Part shown: positions 18,479 to 27,575 of the stretch, piece after piece | How the letters are laid out: each line of letters begins with the position of its first letter | Numbering within the stretch: the first letter of the stretch is position 1 | Assembly: GCA_937872315.1 (NCBI GenBank) | Contig: CALMST010000207.1 | Location: 1 to 53,029, forward strand | Direction: 5' to 3' | Length of the DNA stretch: 53,029 nt | Source: an uncultured Ignavibacteria bacterium | Lineage (GTDB): Bacteria > Bacteroidota > Ignavibacteria > Tepidaquicellales > Tepidaquicellaceae | Position numbers and translations under genes: made by a program | The notes under the pieces: model-generated | Databases searched by the model: none | The model's input: the letters and a program-made list of their open reading frames with translations, nothing else | What the model was told of the DNA's origin: nothing

Positions 18479-19282
18479 ATGAAAAGAACTCTATACACTT
18501 TTATCATTTTATCGGTCATTACACTATGTTCCATGTCTTCAGCGGATAATGTGAATGCTCAGACAAAAACAACTTATACTTATACAAAACCTTCTTGGAC
18601 AATCTCTATTGGTCCTGTATGGAATCTTGCCACAAATGATTCTTACGGAAGAGCAAACTACACCTTCCAGGAGCAGGTTCTAAAAGATAATTACGGAATG
18701 AGATGGGGTTGGGGTGGATATTTAGTTGGAAAATACAGTCCCGGAAAAACCAAAGTTGACAGAATATTCCTTGGTGTTGATTATAAAGGAATGACCAATT
18801 CTGATTTTGACGGTGGTAACGAAGGAGCAAATGAAACTCAATTCAATATTGTAACAATTGATGCCGGATATGAATATTTGTTCTATGGAACCAATTTTTT
18901 CAGAAGCTATTACGGGGCGGGTTTAACAGGTAATTTTATTTCCGGGGAATATACTCCTGCTGCAAATAACACAAGCCTGACAAATGTTGCAAAAAGTTTT
19001 GATTCACAGTTCAGATTCGGTATGGAATTGAAAGCCGGTCTTGAATTCATTTTCAGCAGTTCAAAAAGGAATCTGGGTCTTAATGTCGGAGCAAAATACA
19101 ATTTAATGAATCTATTTACTGATGATAATGCCCTGCCTACAGAAGGTCAGACAACGAATCTGAATCTTAATGACGGTGACGGGACAGGTGGTCCGGGATT
19201 TAAAAGATATTTGGGAATGCTAAGTATTGATATTGGTATCTCAATTTATCCTGACGTAAAAAAAGTTGCAAGAACTTATTAA
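18479..19282 (+). CDS. Outer-membrane beta-barrel-like protein
   Basis: An exported protein of 267 residues if it starts at the ATG at 18479. An upstream in-frame TTG at 18464 would add five residues. The ATG is preferred because it gives a normal signal peptide (MKRTLYTFIILSVITLCSM, cleaved near NAQ) and lies a few bases behind GAAAGGG, a rare Shine-Dalgarno-like stretch here. The mature part alternates polar and aromatic residues in short strands with glycine- and asparagine-rich turns, and the final strand ends in a tyrosine. This is typical of 8-12-stranded outer-membrane barrels. It is the first gene of a plus-strand envelope cluster. The exact family is not recognised. Confidence 0.8.
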   Translation: MKRTLYTFIILSVITLCSMSSADNVNAQTKTTYTYTKPSWTISIGPVWNLATNDSYGRANYTFQEQVLKDNYGMRWGWGGYLVGKYSPGKTKVDRIFLGVDYKGMTNSDFDGGNEGANETQFNIVTIDAGYEYLFYGTNFFRSYYGAGLTGNFISGEYTPAANNTSLTNVAKSFDSQFRFGMELKAGLEFIFSSSKRNLGLNVGAKYNLMNLFTDDNALPTEGQTTNLNLNDGDGTGGPGFKRYLGMLSIDIGISIYPDVKKVARTY

Positions 19283-19393
19283 TTTCAACTAACCCAAATT
19301 AATATATAAGTATATTCTACGCTTTTATAATTTATATTTCAGACAATTAACATACTCAGTAAATTTCGATTCTTTAATGCAGTAATTATTATT

Positions 19394-20164
19394 ATGATTA
19401 CTGCATTATTTATTTCCTCTTGTGAAGAAAACAATGATGCTGTCATAGACACATCGATCTCAGCACCCATAATGCTGGATCCCTACATTTCAAGCGACAC
19501 GGTATATACTAATTCCGCAAATCCTGTTATAAATTTTAATACATCGGTCTCAGTGAATATTAACGGCGGATCGTCAATAAAGAGTGTTAAATGCACAGTC
19601 AAGGATCCTGACAGAAACATTGTCGGACAGTATGATCTTCTTGATAATGGTGTAAGCCCTGACTCTGTTGCAAATGACGGCGTGTATTCAGCTGCGATAA
19701 ACGTAACGGGGATCAATTGTTTACTCGTGGGAACTTACGGACTCGAGTATGTCGCAGAAAATAATTCGGGATTATTCAGTAATCTGCTGACGGATGACAT
19801 TAAAGTTGTAAATTCTGCCCCGGCTCCTCCGGTCATAATTTCAACAAATCTGCCGGACAGTGTAGTAAGACCTTTGCCGGGTGATTCCGCTTTACTTACA
19901 ATTACAGTTGACGTAAGTGATCCGGATGGTCTCTGTGATCTGAGGGATGTAAGTTTTGTAACTGTAAGACCTAACGGAGTGACATTCCCTCCGATCCCGA
20001 TGTTCAATATTGGCAATGGTCAGTTTGTTTTTGCAAACTATGTAAGTTACAGCACCGACCCGACATCATACGGATATTTTAAATATACATTCACGGCAAG
20101 AGACAGGTCAAATCTTGTGAGCGCACCGGTTACGGATAGTATAAAATTTGTAAGTCCATTTTAA
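19394..20164 (+). CDS. Putative surface lipoprotein with Ig-like domains
   Basis: A 256-residue protein with a lipobox (LFISSC) close to the start. The mature part looks like two beta-sandwich (Ig/cadherin-like) domains: about residues 40-135 (CTVKDPDRNIVGQYDLLDNG, then NDGVYSAAI) and 145-256 (VDVSDPDGLCDLRDVSF). From the ATG at 19394 the signal peptide would lack any positive charge. The frame stays open upstream to 19331. A non-standard ATT start at 19346 would give a normal n-region with Lys and Arg before the hydrophobic stretch. The gene is separated from the exoprotein gene at 20168 by three bases, so the products probably act together at the cell surface. Confidence 0.82.
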   Translation: MITALFISSCEENNDAVIDTSISAPIMLDPYISSDTVYTNSANPVINFNTSVSVNINGGSSIKSVKCTVKDPDRNIVGQYDLLDNGVSPDSVANDGVYSAAINVTGINCLLVGTYGLEYVAENNSGLFSNLLTDDIKVVNSAPAPPVIISTNLPDSVVRPLPGDSALLTITVDVSDPDGLCDLRDVSFVTVRPNGVTFPPIPMFNIGNGQFVFANYVSYSTDPTSYGYFKYTFTARDRSNLVSAPVTDSIKFVSPF

Positions 20165-20167
20165 TTT

Positions 20168-21832
20168 ATGAGAAATATATTGTCAATAAAAATATTAATA
20201 GTTTCTGTTATACTTCTGATCTCAGATCTTTCTCCGGCTCAGAATATTTTTAAAGCTGAAGATTTTAGTTTATCATTATTTAAAAAGCTGAATAATTTCA
20301 GCAGTAATACAAACAGTTACAGAAACGGTCCGAACTCAGTAAGCTCGACAACAGTGACTCCCGTAAATGTAAGCACCGTCATAAGTAATTTTATAACGGA
20401 TATTATTCTAAACGGTGATACCGTTTGGTTTGCAACCGGTAACGGGATCATGAGAACAGTAAATCATTTTAACTCTTTTCAGTCATTCGAGGGTATTGCT
20501 CCTTTTGGTAATGATGATATTTCAGGATTTAATTTAAACAGGGATATCATAGCGGCTGCTACAGCAATTGGCCAGGAAATAAACGGTGAGTCGGTTCCAA
20601 CCGGTACCGGTATAAAAGTATCAACAGATAACGGACTTAACTGGAATGCATATCCGCAGCCTGTAGACGGCCGTGGAGATTCTACCGTAGTTTACGGATC
20701 CAATACTCTGTATGCTTTACCTGTCGTGGTCACTCAGCAGAATCTTGCTTATGACATTGCGATTACAAAAACACAGAACGATCCTTCGAACTATACTATC
20801 TGGATCTGCTCATTTGCAGGAGGTCTCAGAAAATCAACTGATTACGGGAACACTTGGACAAGAGTGGTTTTGCCGCCTGATGATCTTGACAGTATTAATG
20901 TTAATGTTACCGGTTATACATTTCAGTTAAATCCAAGAGATAATTTAAATCAAAGAGTGTTCTCAGTTACTTCACCAAATGATTCGACTTTATATGTAGG
21001 TACTGCAAACGGTATCAATAAATCTACAAGCTGGGGTGTGAACTGGAGAAAATACAATTTTCAAAATACAGATTCTTTAGGGACAGGAAACGGTATCTCA
21101 GGAAATTTTGTGGTGAATCTTGATGTGCAGAAATATAACGGTAATGAAATAATCTGGGGTGCAACAAGGCAGGCTGAAAGTGTCGCTGAATACAATGCTT
21201 TGAGTTACACTTCCAATGGCGGCAGTAACTGGCGCAGTACTCTTGATAATTTTAAATCAAACGGAATGTCTTTCAAGGATTCAATAGTTTACGGATTTAC
21301 AGATCAGGGATTATGGAGAAGTAATTTCGGAATTTTCAACTGGGCAAAGGCAGGCGTGATCTATGATGAAAGAACTAAGGATCAGCTCAGGACTTCTTTG
21401 TTCTATTCAGGTAATAATGTGTTTGATACACTTTATTTCGGCAGCGCAGACGGTATGGTCAGTACTATAGAATACGGACAGCCCTGGATAGGTCAATGGT
21501 TAATATACAGAGAAATTACTGATATAGATCTTTCATCGGATATAAAAACTTATGCAGCGCCTAATCCTTTTTCACCGGATGATGAGGTCACAAGAATTTA
21601 TTACAAGACAACAAAGTCTCCCGCAAAGATCACTATCAACATATATGATTTTGGTATGAATCCGGTCAGGACGGTTATTCAGAATGCCACAAGAAGCGGA
21701 ACAGACGTTCTCTTTACATCATGGGACGGACTCAATGATAATGGCTTTCAGCCGGCTAACGGAGTTTATTTTTACAGAGTAGAATTTGATGATGATGATC
21801 CTGTCTGGGGAAAAATAATTTTACTTCAATAA
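20168..21832 (+). CDS. Secreted exoprotein with sialidase-like propeller repeats and C-terminal FlgD-type Ig domain
   Basis: A 554-residue exported protein. A signal peptide covers about residues 1-25 (ending SPAQ). The body has repeated units with S-T-D-N-G/N-W patterns (VSTDNGLNWNAY, KSTDYGNTWTRV, KSTSWGVNWRKY, TSNGGSNWRST), as in Asp-box beta-propellers. The C-terminal 90 or so residues are a FlgD-type Ig domain (APNPFSPDDEVTRIYY, then SWDGLNDNGFQPANGVYFYRVEF), common at the ends of exported proteins in this phylum and related to T9SS sorting domains. It follows the lipoprotein gene by three bases and precedes two PorV/PorQ-like genes. The function is unknown. Confidence 0.88.
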   Translation: MRNILSIKILIVSVILLISDLSPAQNIFKAEDFSLSLFKKLNNFSSNTNSYRNGPNSVSSTTVTPVNVSTVISNFITDIILNGDTVWFATGNGIMRTVNHFNSFQSFEGIAPFGNDDISGFNLNRDIIAAATAIGQEINGESVPTGTGIKVSTDNGLNWNAYPQPVDGRGDSTVVYGSNTLYALPVVVTQQNLAYDIAITKTQNDPSNYTIWICSFAGGLRKSTDYGNTWTRVVLPPDDLDSINVNVTGYTFQLNPRDNLNQRVFSVTSPNDSTLYVGTANGINKSTSWGVNWRKYNFQNTDSLGTGNGISGNFVVNLDVQKYNGNEIIWGATRQAESVAEYNALSYTSNGGSNWRSTLDNFKSNGMSFKDSIVYGFTDQGLWRSNFGIFNWAKAGVIYDERTKDQLRTSLFYSGNNVFDTLYFGSADGMVSTIEYGQPWIGQWLIYREITDIDLSSDIKTYAAPNPFSPDDEVTRIYYKTTKSPAKITINIYDFGMNPVRTVIQNATRSGTDVLFTSWDGLNDNGFQPANGVYFYRVEFDDDDPVWGKIILLQ

Positions 21833-21947
21833 TTTCTTCTGTCTAAAAATAAGCGGATATGAATTTAAAAATTATTTGGTATTTTTCATAACACGCTGAG
21901 ATGGAAAAGGAAAAAATGCTTTTAAACAGAAATCACAAAATTCGGAT

Positions 21948-22979
21948 TTGAAAAAATTTCTTATAACAATTTTATTCTTTACAGGTTTGCTTGGTACCGG
22001 TTTTGCACAGGTCGGAAGTTTTGCAGGTGCATTCTCCAGACTGGGTTTCAGTGCACGGGGAATGGCTATGAGTAATGCCATGGTTTCGGATGTTTATGGT
22101 GACATAAATGGTATCTATAATCCTGCTCTGGCAACTTTTCAGGAAGAAGGTCTTGTAAATTTAGGTTATTCATTTTTAAGTCTTGACAGAAAATTAAATT
22201 TTCTCGGATTCACAAAGAAAATCAAACTTCCGCAGCAGGAATCTGGTGGCGCCGGTATTACCGTCGCATGGATCAATGCAGGCGTTACAGACATTGACGG
22301 AAGAGATAACGGAACCAGACAGATCGGTACATTCTCAACCTTTGAAAATTTATTTTATCTCGGTACAGCTTTTATCATTAATGAAAAAATTTCAGCCGGA
22401 GTAGGTTTTAAATTATACTATGCAAGTCTTTTTGAAGATATAACGGCAACTTCTTTTGCTCTGGATTTTGGAGGAGTATATAAAGCAAGCGATAAACTTG
22501 CATTCGGTATTGCGCTGAAAGATCTCGGAGCTAAATATGAATGGCAGACTTCGGATCTATACGGAAATCTTGGAAATTCAACTTCTGACAAGTTTCCTTT
22601 TTTACTTGATATAGGAGGAACATATCTGCTTCCGGACAATCTCGGAATAGCTTCACTTGTTTTGAGGGAGGTGTTTAATCCCGAACCTGCATCGACAAAA
22701 GCAAACGACACCATTTCTTCACCTGATGTAAATAATAATACATTGTTAAGATTTGGTTTTGAAATTAATGTGGTAAGTCAGGTAAAATTCAGAGCAGGTC
22801 TTGACAGGATAGATTTTGCGTCAGATGATTTTACGGGAAATCTTGAACCTTCTTTTGGTCTTGGATTGAATAAGAACCTGTCTGAAAATATTAATCTCGG
22901 AATAGATTATTCTTTTCAATTAGAACCTTTTACACATGATCCTGTTCAGAACCTCGGAATAGTATTTAAATTTAAATAA
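21948..22979 (+). CDS. PorV/PorQ family outer-membrane protein
   Basis: A 343-residue beta-barrel of the PorV/PorQ (UPF0164-like) family, related to FadL-type barrels. A signal peptide is clear at residues 1-20 (ending TGFAQ) and depends on the TTG start at 21948, since no ATG occurs before it. The conserved N-terminal run FSARGMAMSNAMV and GDINGIYNPALA is the family hallmark. PorV acts in type IX secretion as a shuttle carrying cargo to the attachment complex. Whether this copy does so is inferred from family and from the exoprotein next door. It is followed after one base by a second copy. Confidence 0.9.
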   Translation: MKKFLITILFFTGLLGTGFAQVGSFAGAFSRLGFSARGMAMSNAMVSDVYGDINGIYNPALATFQEEGLVNLGYSFLSLDRKLNFLGFTKKIKLPQQESGGAGITVAWINAGVTDIDGRDNGTRQIGTFSTFENLFYLGTAFIINEKISAGVGFKLYYASLFEDITATSFALDFGGVYKASDKLAFGIALKDLGAKYEWQTSDLYGNLGNSTSDKFPFLLDIGGTYLLPDNLGIASLVLREVFNPEPASTKANDTISSPDVNNNTLLRFGFEINVVSQVKFRAGLDRIDFASDDFTGNLEPSFGLGLNKNLSENINLGIDYSFQLEPFTHDPVQNLGIVFKFK

Positions 22980-22980
22980 A

Positions 22981-23895
22981 ATGAATTTTAAGAATAAAAT
23001 AATAACATTAATAATTTTTGCATCAGGCTTGTTATCAGCTGATTCATATTCCCAGAATGACGGTTCGGGAAACACCGGATTGTCATTTCTCAAATTAGGC
23101 GTCAGTGCAAAAGCCATAGCCATGGGAGACGCATTCTCTTCTGTTGCGGAAGACGCTACTGCCTACATTTATAATCCGGCAAGACTTAATTTCGGAGTAA
23201 AGAGTAATGTCATTTTAATGCATAACGGAACTTCACAGGACCTTTACACTGATTATATTGCGGTAAAATTTCCTCTGGGTGAAGATGTATCCATGGGAAT
23301 CGGATTCTTTACAACGAGTGTGTCGGATATTGAGATCAGACAGATCCCCGGAGCATCTATCGGAACTTTTGATTCCAGAAATCTTTCCACGGGATTGTCT
23401 TTCGGCTACAAAGTTACACCAAATTTATCTCTTGGCGTGACAGGAAAATATCTTTATGAAAAGATATATGTAGATGAAGCAAACGGGTTGGCATTTGATT
23501 TTGGTTCGAATTATGTAAAAGATAATCTGAGCATATCGCTTGTCTTTGCAAATATAGGATCAATGGATGATCTTAAAAATGCCGCTTCAACGCTTCCATC
23601 TCTTGTCAGATTAGGCGGAAGTTATAAAGGAAAAAAAGATCAGTTCAGTTATGACATTGCACTTGAAGGATTTACTGTTCTTGACGGAGGTACTTTTCAT
23701 GTAAACACCGGAGGTGAGCTCGGTTACAAAGACTTTGCATTTCTCAGATTAGGATATCAGACTTCTTACGAGAACAAAGGCTTTACAACAGGTGTGGGCT
23801 TTAAATACAAAGCGGTTTATCTCGATTATGCATTCGTACCTTTTAACAATAATTTCGGAACCGGTAATTCGATCTCCCTGGGGATAAATTTCTGA
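22981..23895 (+). CDS. PorV/PorQ family outer-membrane protein (second copy)
   Basis: A 304-residue barrel of the same family as its upstream neighbour, with signal peptide at about residues 1-25 (ending DSYSQ). It has the conserved run LKLGVSAKAIAMGDAFSSVAEDATAYIYNPA. The two copies are clearly diverged, with only the N-terminal family motif easily matched, so this is not a recent duplication. The genes are one base apart. The conserved GDAFSSVAEDATA form is closer to the PorV type than that of the first copy. Together they suggest a dedicated secretion or surface-attachment unit. Confidence 0.9.
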   Translation: MNFKNKIITLIIFASGLLSADSYSQNDGSGNTGLSFLKLGVSAKAIAMGDAFSSVAEDATAYIYNPARLNFGVKSNVILMHNGTSQDLYTDYIAVKFPLGEDVSMGIGFFTTSVSDIEIRQIPGASIGTFDSRNLSTGLSFGYKVTPNLSLGVTGKYLYEKIYVDEANGLAFDFGSNYVKDNLSISLVFANIGSMDDLKNAASTLPSLVRLGGSYKGKKDQFSYDIALEGFTVLDGGTFHVNTGGELGYKDFAFLRLGYQTSYENKGFTTGVGFKYKAVYLDYAFVPFNNNFGTGNSISLGINF

Positions 23896-23914
23896 TAATA
23901 TTTTATCTGAAATT

Positions 23915-25591
23915 ATGTCAGACCAATTCTTTAAACTGGAAAATTATTTAAACAACGGGAAAAATTTTTATAAAATATTTTTTTTTCTCGTTGTTTTTTT
24001 ATGCGCGGTAAAACTGCCTTCAATACTTACATCAGACATACAGCCCTGGGATGAGGGAATGTATGCCACAAGAGTCCTGTCTGTTCATACAAACGGAGAT
24101 ATTATTGAACAAAGCAGACATTCTGTCGGGGGATTTTACTCAGCATCCCATCCACCTCTGTTAATATGGATCGGTTATCTTGTCACTCTCATCACAGGTG
24201 TAAATTCAGTCTCTCTTAAATTGATAATTTTTGTTTTTTCACTTCTTTGTGTACTGCTGATCATGCTCATCGGTCGAAATTTGTTTACAGCTTCTGTGGG
24301 TTTTTATGCTTCTCTTGTTTTTTGCGGTAATATAATATTTGCCGTTTTTTCCCAGAGGTTTCAGTTTGATTATCCTTACACATTTTTTATTCTTCTTTCA
24401 TTCTATTTCATTTTTAAATTCAATGATAGGAAGGAATACAGATATCTCATATTCAGCGGGATCTCTTTTGGAATGTGCCTTATGGTAAAAATACTTGTCG
24501 GATTTTACATACCTCTTGTTTTATTCATAAGTTATTTCCTGATAAAAGATAAGGTCAGTTACGGATTCAAGGATCTTATGATCCTTACATCCATAGGAAT
24601 TGTAATTGCTTTGCCATGGCATTTGTATATGATATTGAATTTTGGAAATTCATTTATTGATTATTTTTTGAAATTTCATATCTATCAGAGAATTGTGGAA
24701 GGAGTGGAATTCAATGAAAAAAGTTCCGGCGTTTTATATCACATTAATTATCTGTTCTCAATTATTCCATACAGCATCCTAATGTTTCCAGGTATAATTT
24801 ATGATCTTAAAAATTATAAAGATCTGGACTGGAAAAAAATATTTCTTCTTGTATGGTTTATTTCAGGCCTGGTTATTATTACTCTTTTGAAAACCAAACT
24901 CGAAGTATATGTGCTGATGATACTTGTGCCGGGATGTTTTCTGATCCCATTGTATATAAGGCAGATTTCCGGAAAAAATATTTTTCACAATACTATACTG
25001 CTCTTCTTTACTTTTCTGAATATATTCTGGTACTTATCCGAATCATACAGACCTCAGATAAAGGATTTTATATTCAGGGAAAATATTCTTATTGATGGTT
25101 TAATGGTCGTATCATTTTTACTTGTTTTGCTTTATACCGGCAGGTATTTAGCAAATAAAATTGAACTAAAAAAAAGCTACTATATTTTTATATTGGTATT
25201 CTTTTTCACGGTAAATATATATTACTTGTTTTTTGTGCCTCACTGGGTAAATATTTTCAAACTTTCGGAGATCAGTAATTACATAAAGGAAAACCCTTTA
25301 GAAGATGTTGTTTATATCGGATCTAATTACAGGCACAACCCCCAGTTCAGTTTTTATTTTAAAGGTCTGAATCTTAACTGGGAAAATCCTGAATACAATT
25401 ATGTTATGTTTGACACAAAAAAGGATAATGATATTCTTAGTTCACTGGACGGAATGACAGGCAGGGATTATTATTTAATACTCGAAAAAGATTATATAAA
25501 CAGGGCTGTGTATCCGCCTTCGGATTCAATAGTTCCGGGAAATATGAAACTCATCCTCAAAAACGGCGGATATGAATTATACGGGAAATAA
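23915..25591 (+). CDS. Membrane glycosyltransferase, ArnT/GT39-like
   Basis: A 558-residue integral membrane protein with about 11-12 hydrophobic segments and a soluble C-terminal tail. The first periplasmic loop has PWDEGMYATR, where the acidic pair matches the catalytic Asp-Glu region of ArnT/PMT-type transferases. SASHPPLLIWIGYL follows at the expected distance. Such enzymes use polyprenyl-phosphate-linked sugars and glycosylate lipids or proteins on the outer face of the inner membrane. It opens the glycan cluster and is followed by the acyltransferase gene after three bases. The acceptor is unknown. Confidence 0.88.
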   Translation: MSDQFFKLENYLNNGKNFYKIFFFLVVFLCAVKLPSILTSDIQPWDEGMYATRVLSVHTNGDIIEQSRHSVGGFYSASHPPLLIWIGYLVTLITGVNSVSLKLIIFVFSLLCVLLIMLIGRNLFTASVGFYASLVFCGNIIFAVFSQRFQFDYPYTFFILLSFYFIFKFNDRKEYRYLIFSGISFGMCLMVKILVGFYIPLVLFISYFLIKDKVSYGFKDLMILTSIGIVIALPWHLYMILNFGNSFIDYFLKFHIYQRIVEGVEFNEKSSGVLYHINYLFSIIPYSILMFPGIIYDLKNYKDLDWKKIFLLVWFISGLVIITLLKTKLEVYVLMILVPGCFLIPLYIRQISGKNIFHNTILLFFTFLNIFWYLSESYRPQIKDFIFRENILIDGLMVVSFLLVLLYTGRYLANKIELKKSYYIFILVFFFTVNIYYLFFVPHWVNIFKLSEISNYIKENPLEDVVYIGSNYRHNPQFSFYFKGLNLNWENPEYNYVMFDTKKDNDILSSLDGMTGRDYYLILEKDYINRAVYPPSDSIVPGNMKLILKNGGYELYGK

Positions 25592-25594
25592 ATT

Positions 25595-26578
25595 ATGATA
25601 AATGCAGTCAGAGTAGCAAACATTGAGAAGGATCTTGAATGGAAAGAATTTCTGAGAAATCAGTATAATCTTTTCTTTGATTTTAATTTCAATTCTTACA
25701 ATGATCTTTTTGATAAGAATATTAATTGGCATCATCTGAAATTCCGGGAGTCTGAGACAAATAAGATCCTTGCAGTTATGATAGGATGCGAAAAATATTC
25801 AGACGGCATAAATTCATTTGTTTCCTGTGACGGTGTAAGTAACGGAGGATTCTTATGGAAGAAAAATACAGATCTCCTGAATTATTTTGAAATAATAAAA
25901 AGCTTTAAGCTCTATCTCAGAGAAAATAATTTTTCACATTGTCTGCTGAAAAATCCTCCTTTCTTATACAACTTTGACAGAAATGAGGAAACAGAATACG
26001 CCTTGCTGAAATCCGGATTCAAAGCAAATTCCATTTCCATTACCAATATTATAGATCTTAAAGAATTCGAATTTAAAAAAATATCAGGACCCAAAAAGCG
26101 ATCTATAAATAAGTCGGATAAAAATATTAAGGTTGAGATTATTAATGATAAACTGGACGAAAAAGAATTCAGGAATTATTACAGTATTTTATTTGAAAAC
26201 AGAAAACTGAAAAATGTAACACCAACTCATACCTGCGAAGAGCTTTTTTATCTGATAAATAAACTGAATAAGGATATAATATTTTTTGTCGCTTATACTG
26301 ACTCAATACCCGCCGCTATCTGTGTGCTTTTCAGAATAAACAGAGAGATCATTCTGAATTTCTATCTTGCAGGTGATGAGAAATTTAAAATGAAAAGGGT
26401 TTCCGAGATACTTTTGTTTAAATCGATCGAATGGTCAAAGGAAAATGGATATAAATATTATGATATCGGGACATCGGATGCAAACGGTGTACTGATAGAA
26501 GGTCTTTTTGGATTTAAGAAAAAATTCCTTGCCGACGGATTTCTCAGAAAAACATTTGAAATAAATTTGCTAATCTAA
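25595..26578 (+). CDS. FemAB-like / GNAT acyltransferase
   Basis: A 327-residue soluble protein with a C-terminal acyltransferase domain (about residues 170-310). The pattern is NYYSILFENRK, then FFVAYTDSIPAAICVLFR, then ENGYKYYDIGTSDANGVLIEGLFGFKKKF, as in FemAB/BioF2-like double-GNAT proteins. These proteins N-acylate sugars or attach amino acids. It is coupled to its neighbours by 3- and 11-base gaps inside a polysaccharide gene cluster, so N-acylation of a surface sugar is likely. The substrate is not identifiable. Confidence 0.82.
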   Translation: MINAVRVANIEKDLEWKEFLRNQYNLFFDFNFNSYNDLFDKNINWHHLKFRESETNKILAVMIGCEKYSDGINSFVSCDGVSNGGFLWKKNTDLLNYFEIIKSFKLYLRENNFSHCLLKNPPFLYNFDRNEETEYALLKSGFKANSISITNIIDLKEFEFKKISGPKKRSINKSDKNIKVEIINDKLDEKEFRNYYSILFENRKLKNVTPTHTCEELFYLINKLNKDIIFFVAYTDSIPAAICVLFRINREIILNFYLAGDEKFKMKRVSEILLFKSIEWSKENGYKYYDIGTSDANGVLIEGLFGFKKKFLADGFLRKTFEINLLI

Positions 26579-26589
26579 ATGAAATACCA

Positions 26590-27558
26590 TTGAAAATAAA
26601 AAACAAAAGAATACTGCTGACTGGCGGAGCCGGATTTATAGGAAGTACACTGGCTGAAAAACTGATTAAAGAAAATGAGATACTTGTATATGATAATTTT
26701 GCAAGAGATTCCATCAGCAATAAAAAGATCAACTCAAAAAATCTCAGGATAATAAAAGATGACATTCTTAATCTTGATTCTCTGAGAAATGCCTGCGAGG
26801 ATTTTAAACCGCAGATAGTGGTGCATATGGCTGCAATAGCCGGAATAGATACAGTGATCATTAATCCCGTGAGAACGCTTGATGTTAACATTAACGGGAC
26901 ACTGAATCTTCTTAAAGCCCTTGAAAAATATTCCGGTAAACTGGAAAGAGTACTGGACTTTTCCACCAGCGAAGTGCTTGGTGCTTATGCCTATAAATCC
27001 ACAGAAAAGTCTTCCACTAATTTTGCTCCGGTAGGTGAAGCAAGATGGACGTATTCGATAAGTAAAGTTGCAGGTGAACATATCCTTCACAGTTATTATA
27101 AACAATTCGGATATCCTGTCGTGACCATCAGACCTTTTAATATCTATGGTCCCGGACAAGTAGGTGAAGGAGCAATACAGATATTCATAAAGAATGTTGT
27201 GAGAAATAAGAATATTCAGATACACGGTGACGGTGATCAGATCCGCTCCTGGTGTTATATTGACGATATGATAAACGGTGTGGAACTTTGTCTGACAAAT
27301 AAAAAAGCAATAGGAGAAGTTATAAACATCGGTAATCCGAAAGGTACAATTACCATATCTTCCCTTGCAGAAAAAATTGTAGCGCTGACAGGATCCAAAT
27401 CTAAAATAGTTTATATACCAAAAAATTATGTGGATGTGGAGTTAAGAATTCCAAGCATTGAAAAAGCAAAAGAGCTTATAGGATTCTATCCGAAGGTCGA
27501 TCTGAATGAAGGTATATTGAAAACATATGCTTGGTATAAGAAGAATCTGAAAAATTAA
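26590..27558 (+). CDS. NAD-dependent nucleotide-sugar epimerase/dehydratase
   Basis: A 322-residue extended SDR acting on nucleotide sugars. The cofactor motif GGAGFIG is at residues 12-18. The catalytic set is visible as the Ser-Thr-Ser at 125-127 and the Y-x3-K pair Tyr155 and Lys159 (TYSISKVAGEH). PFNIYGPGQVGEGAI and VINIGNPKGTITI are the typical substrate-domain segments. It could be a UDP-glucose/GlcNAc 4-epimerase or a 4,6-dehydratase; the sequence does not decide. The TTG start at 26590 is needed to keep the N-terminal strand. It sits in the glycan cluster, 11 bases after the acyltransferase gene. Confidence 0.92.
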   Translation: MKIKNKRILLTGGAGFIGSTLAEKLIKENEILVYDNFARDSISNKKINSKNLRIIKDDILNLDSLRNACEDFKPQIVVHMAAIAGIDTVIINPVRTLDVNINGTLNLLKALEKYSGKLERVLDFSTSEVLGAYAYKSTEKSSTNFAPVGEARWTYSISKVAGEHILHSYYKQFGYPVVTIRPFNIYGPGQVGEGAIQIFIKNVVRNKNIQIHGDGDQIRSWCYIDDMINGVELCLTNKKAIGEVINIGNPKGTITISSLAEKIVALTGSKSKIVYIPKNYVDVELRIPSIEKAKELIGFYPKVDLNEGILKTYAWYKKNLKN

Positions 27559-27575
27559 TCTTAATGTTTTACTAA

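Noticed and set aside
26734-27225. 163-codon open frame on the minus strand
   Set aside because: It is antisense to the sugar epimerase gene, with a composition typical of shadow frames.
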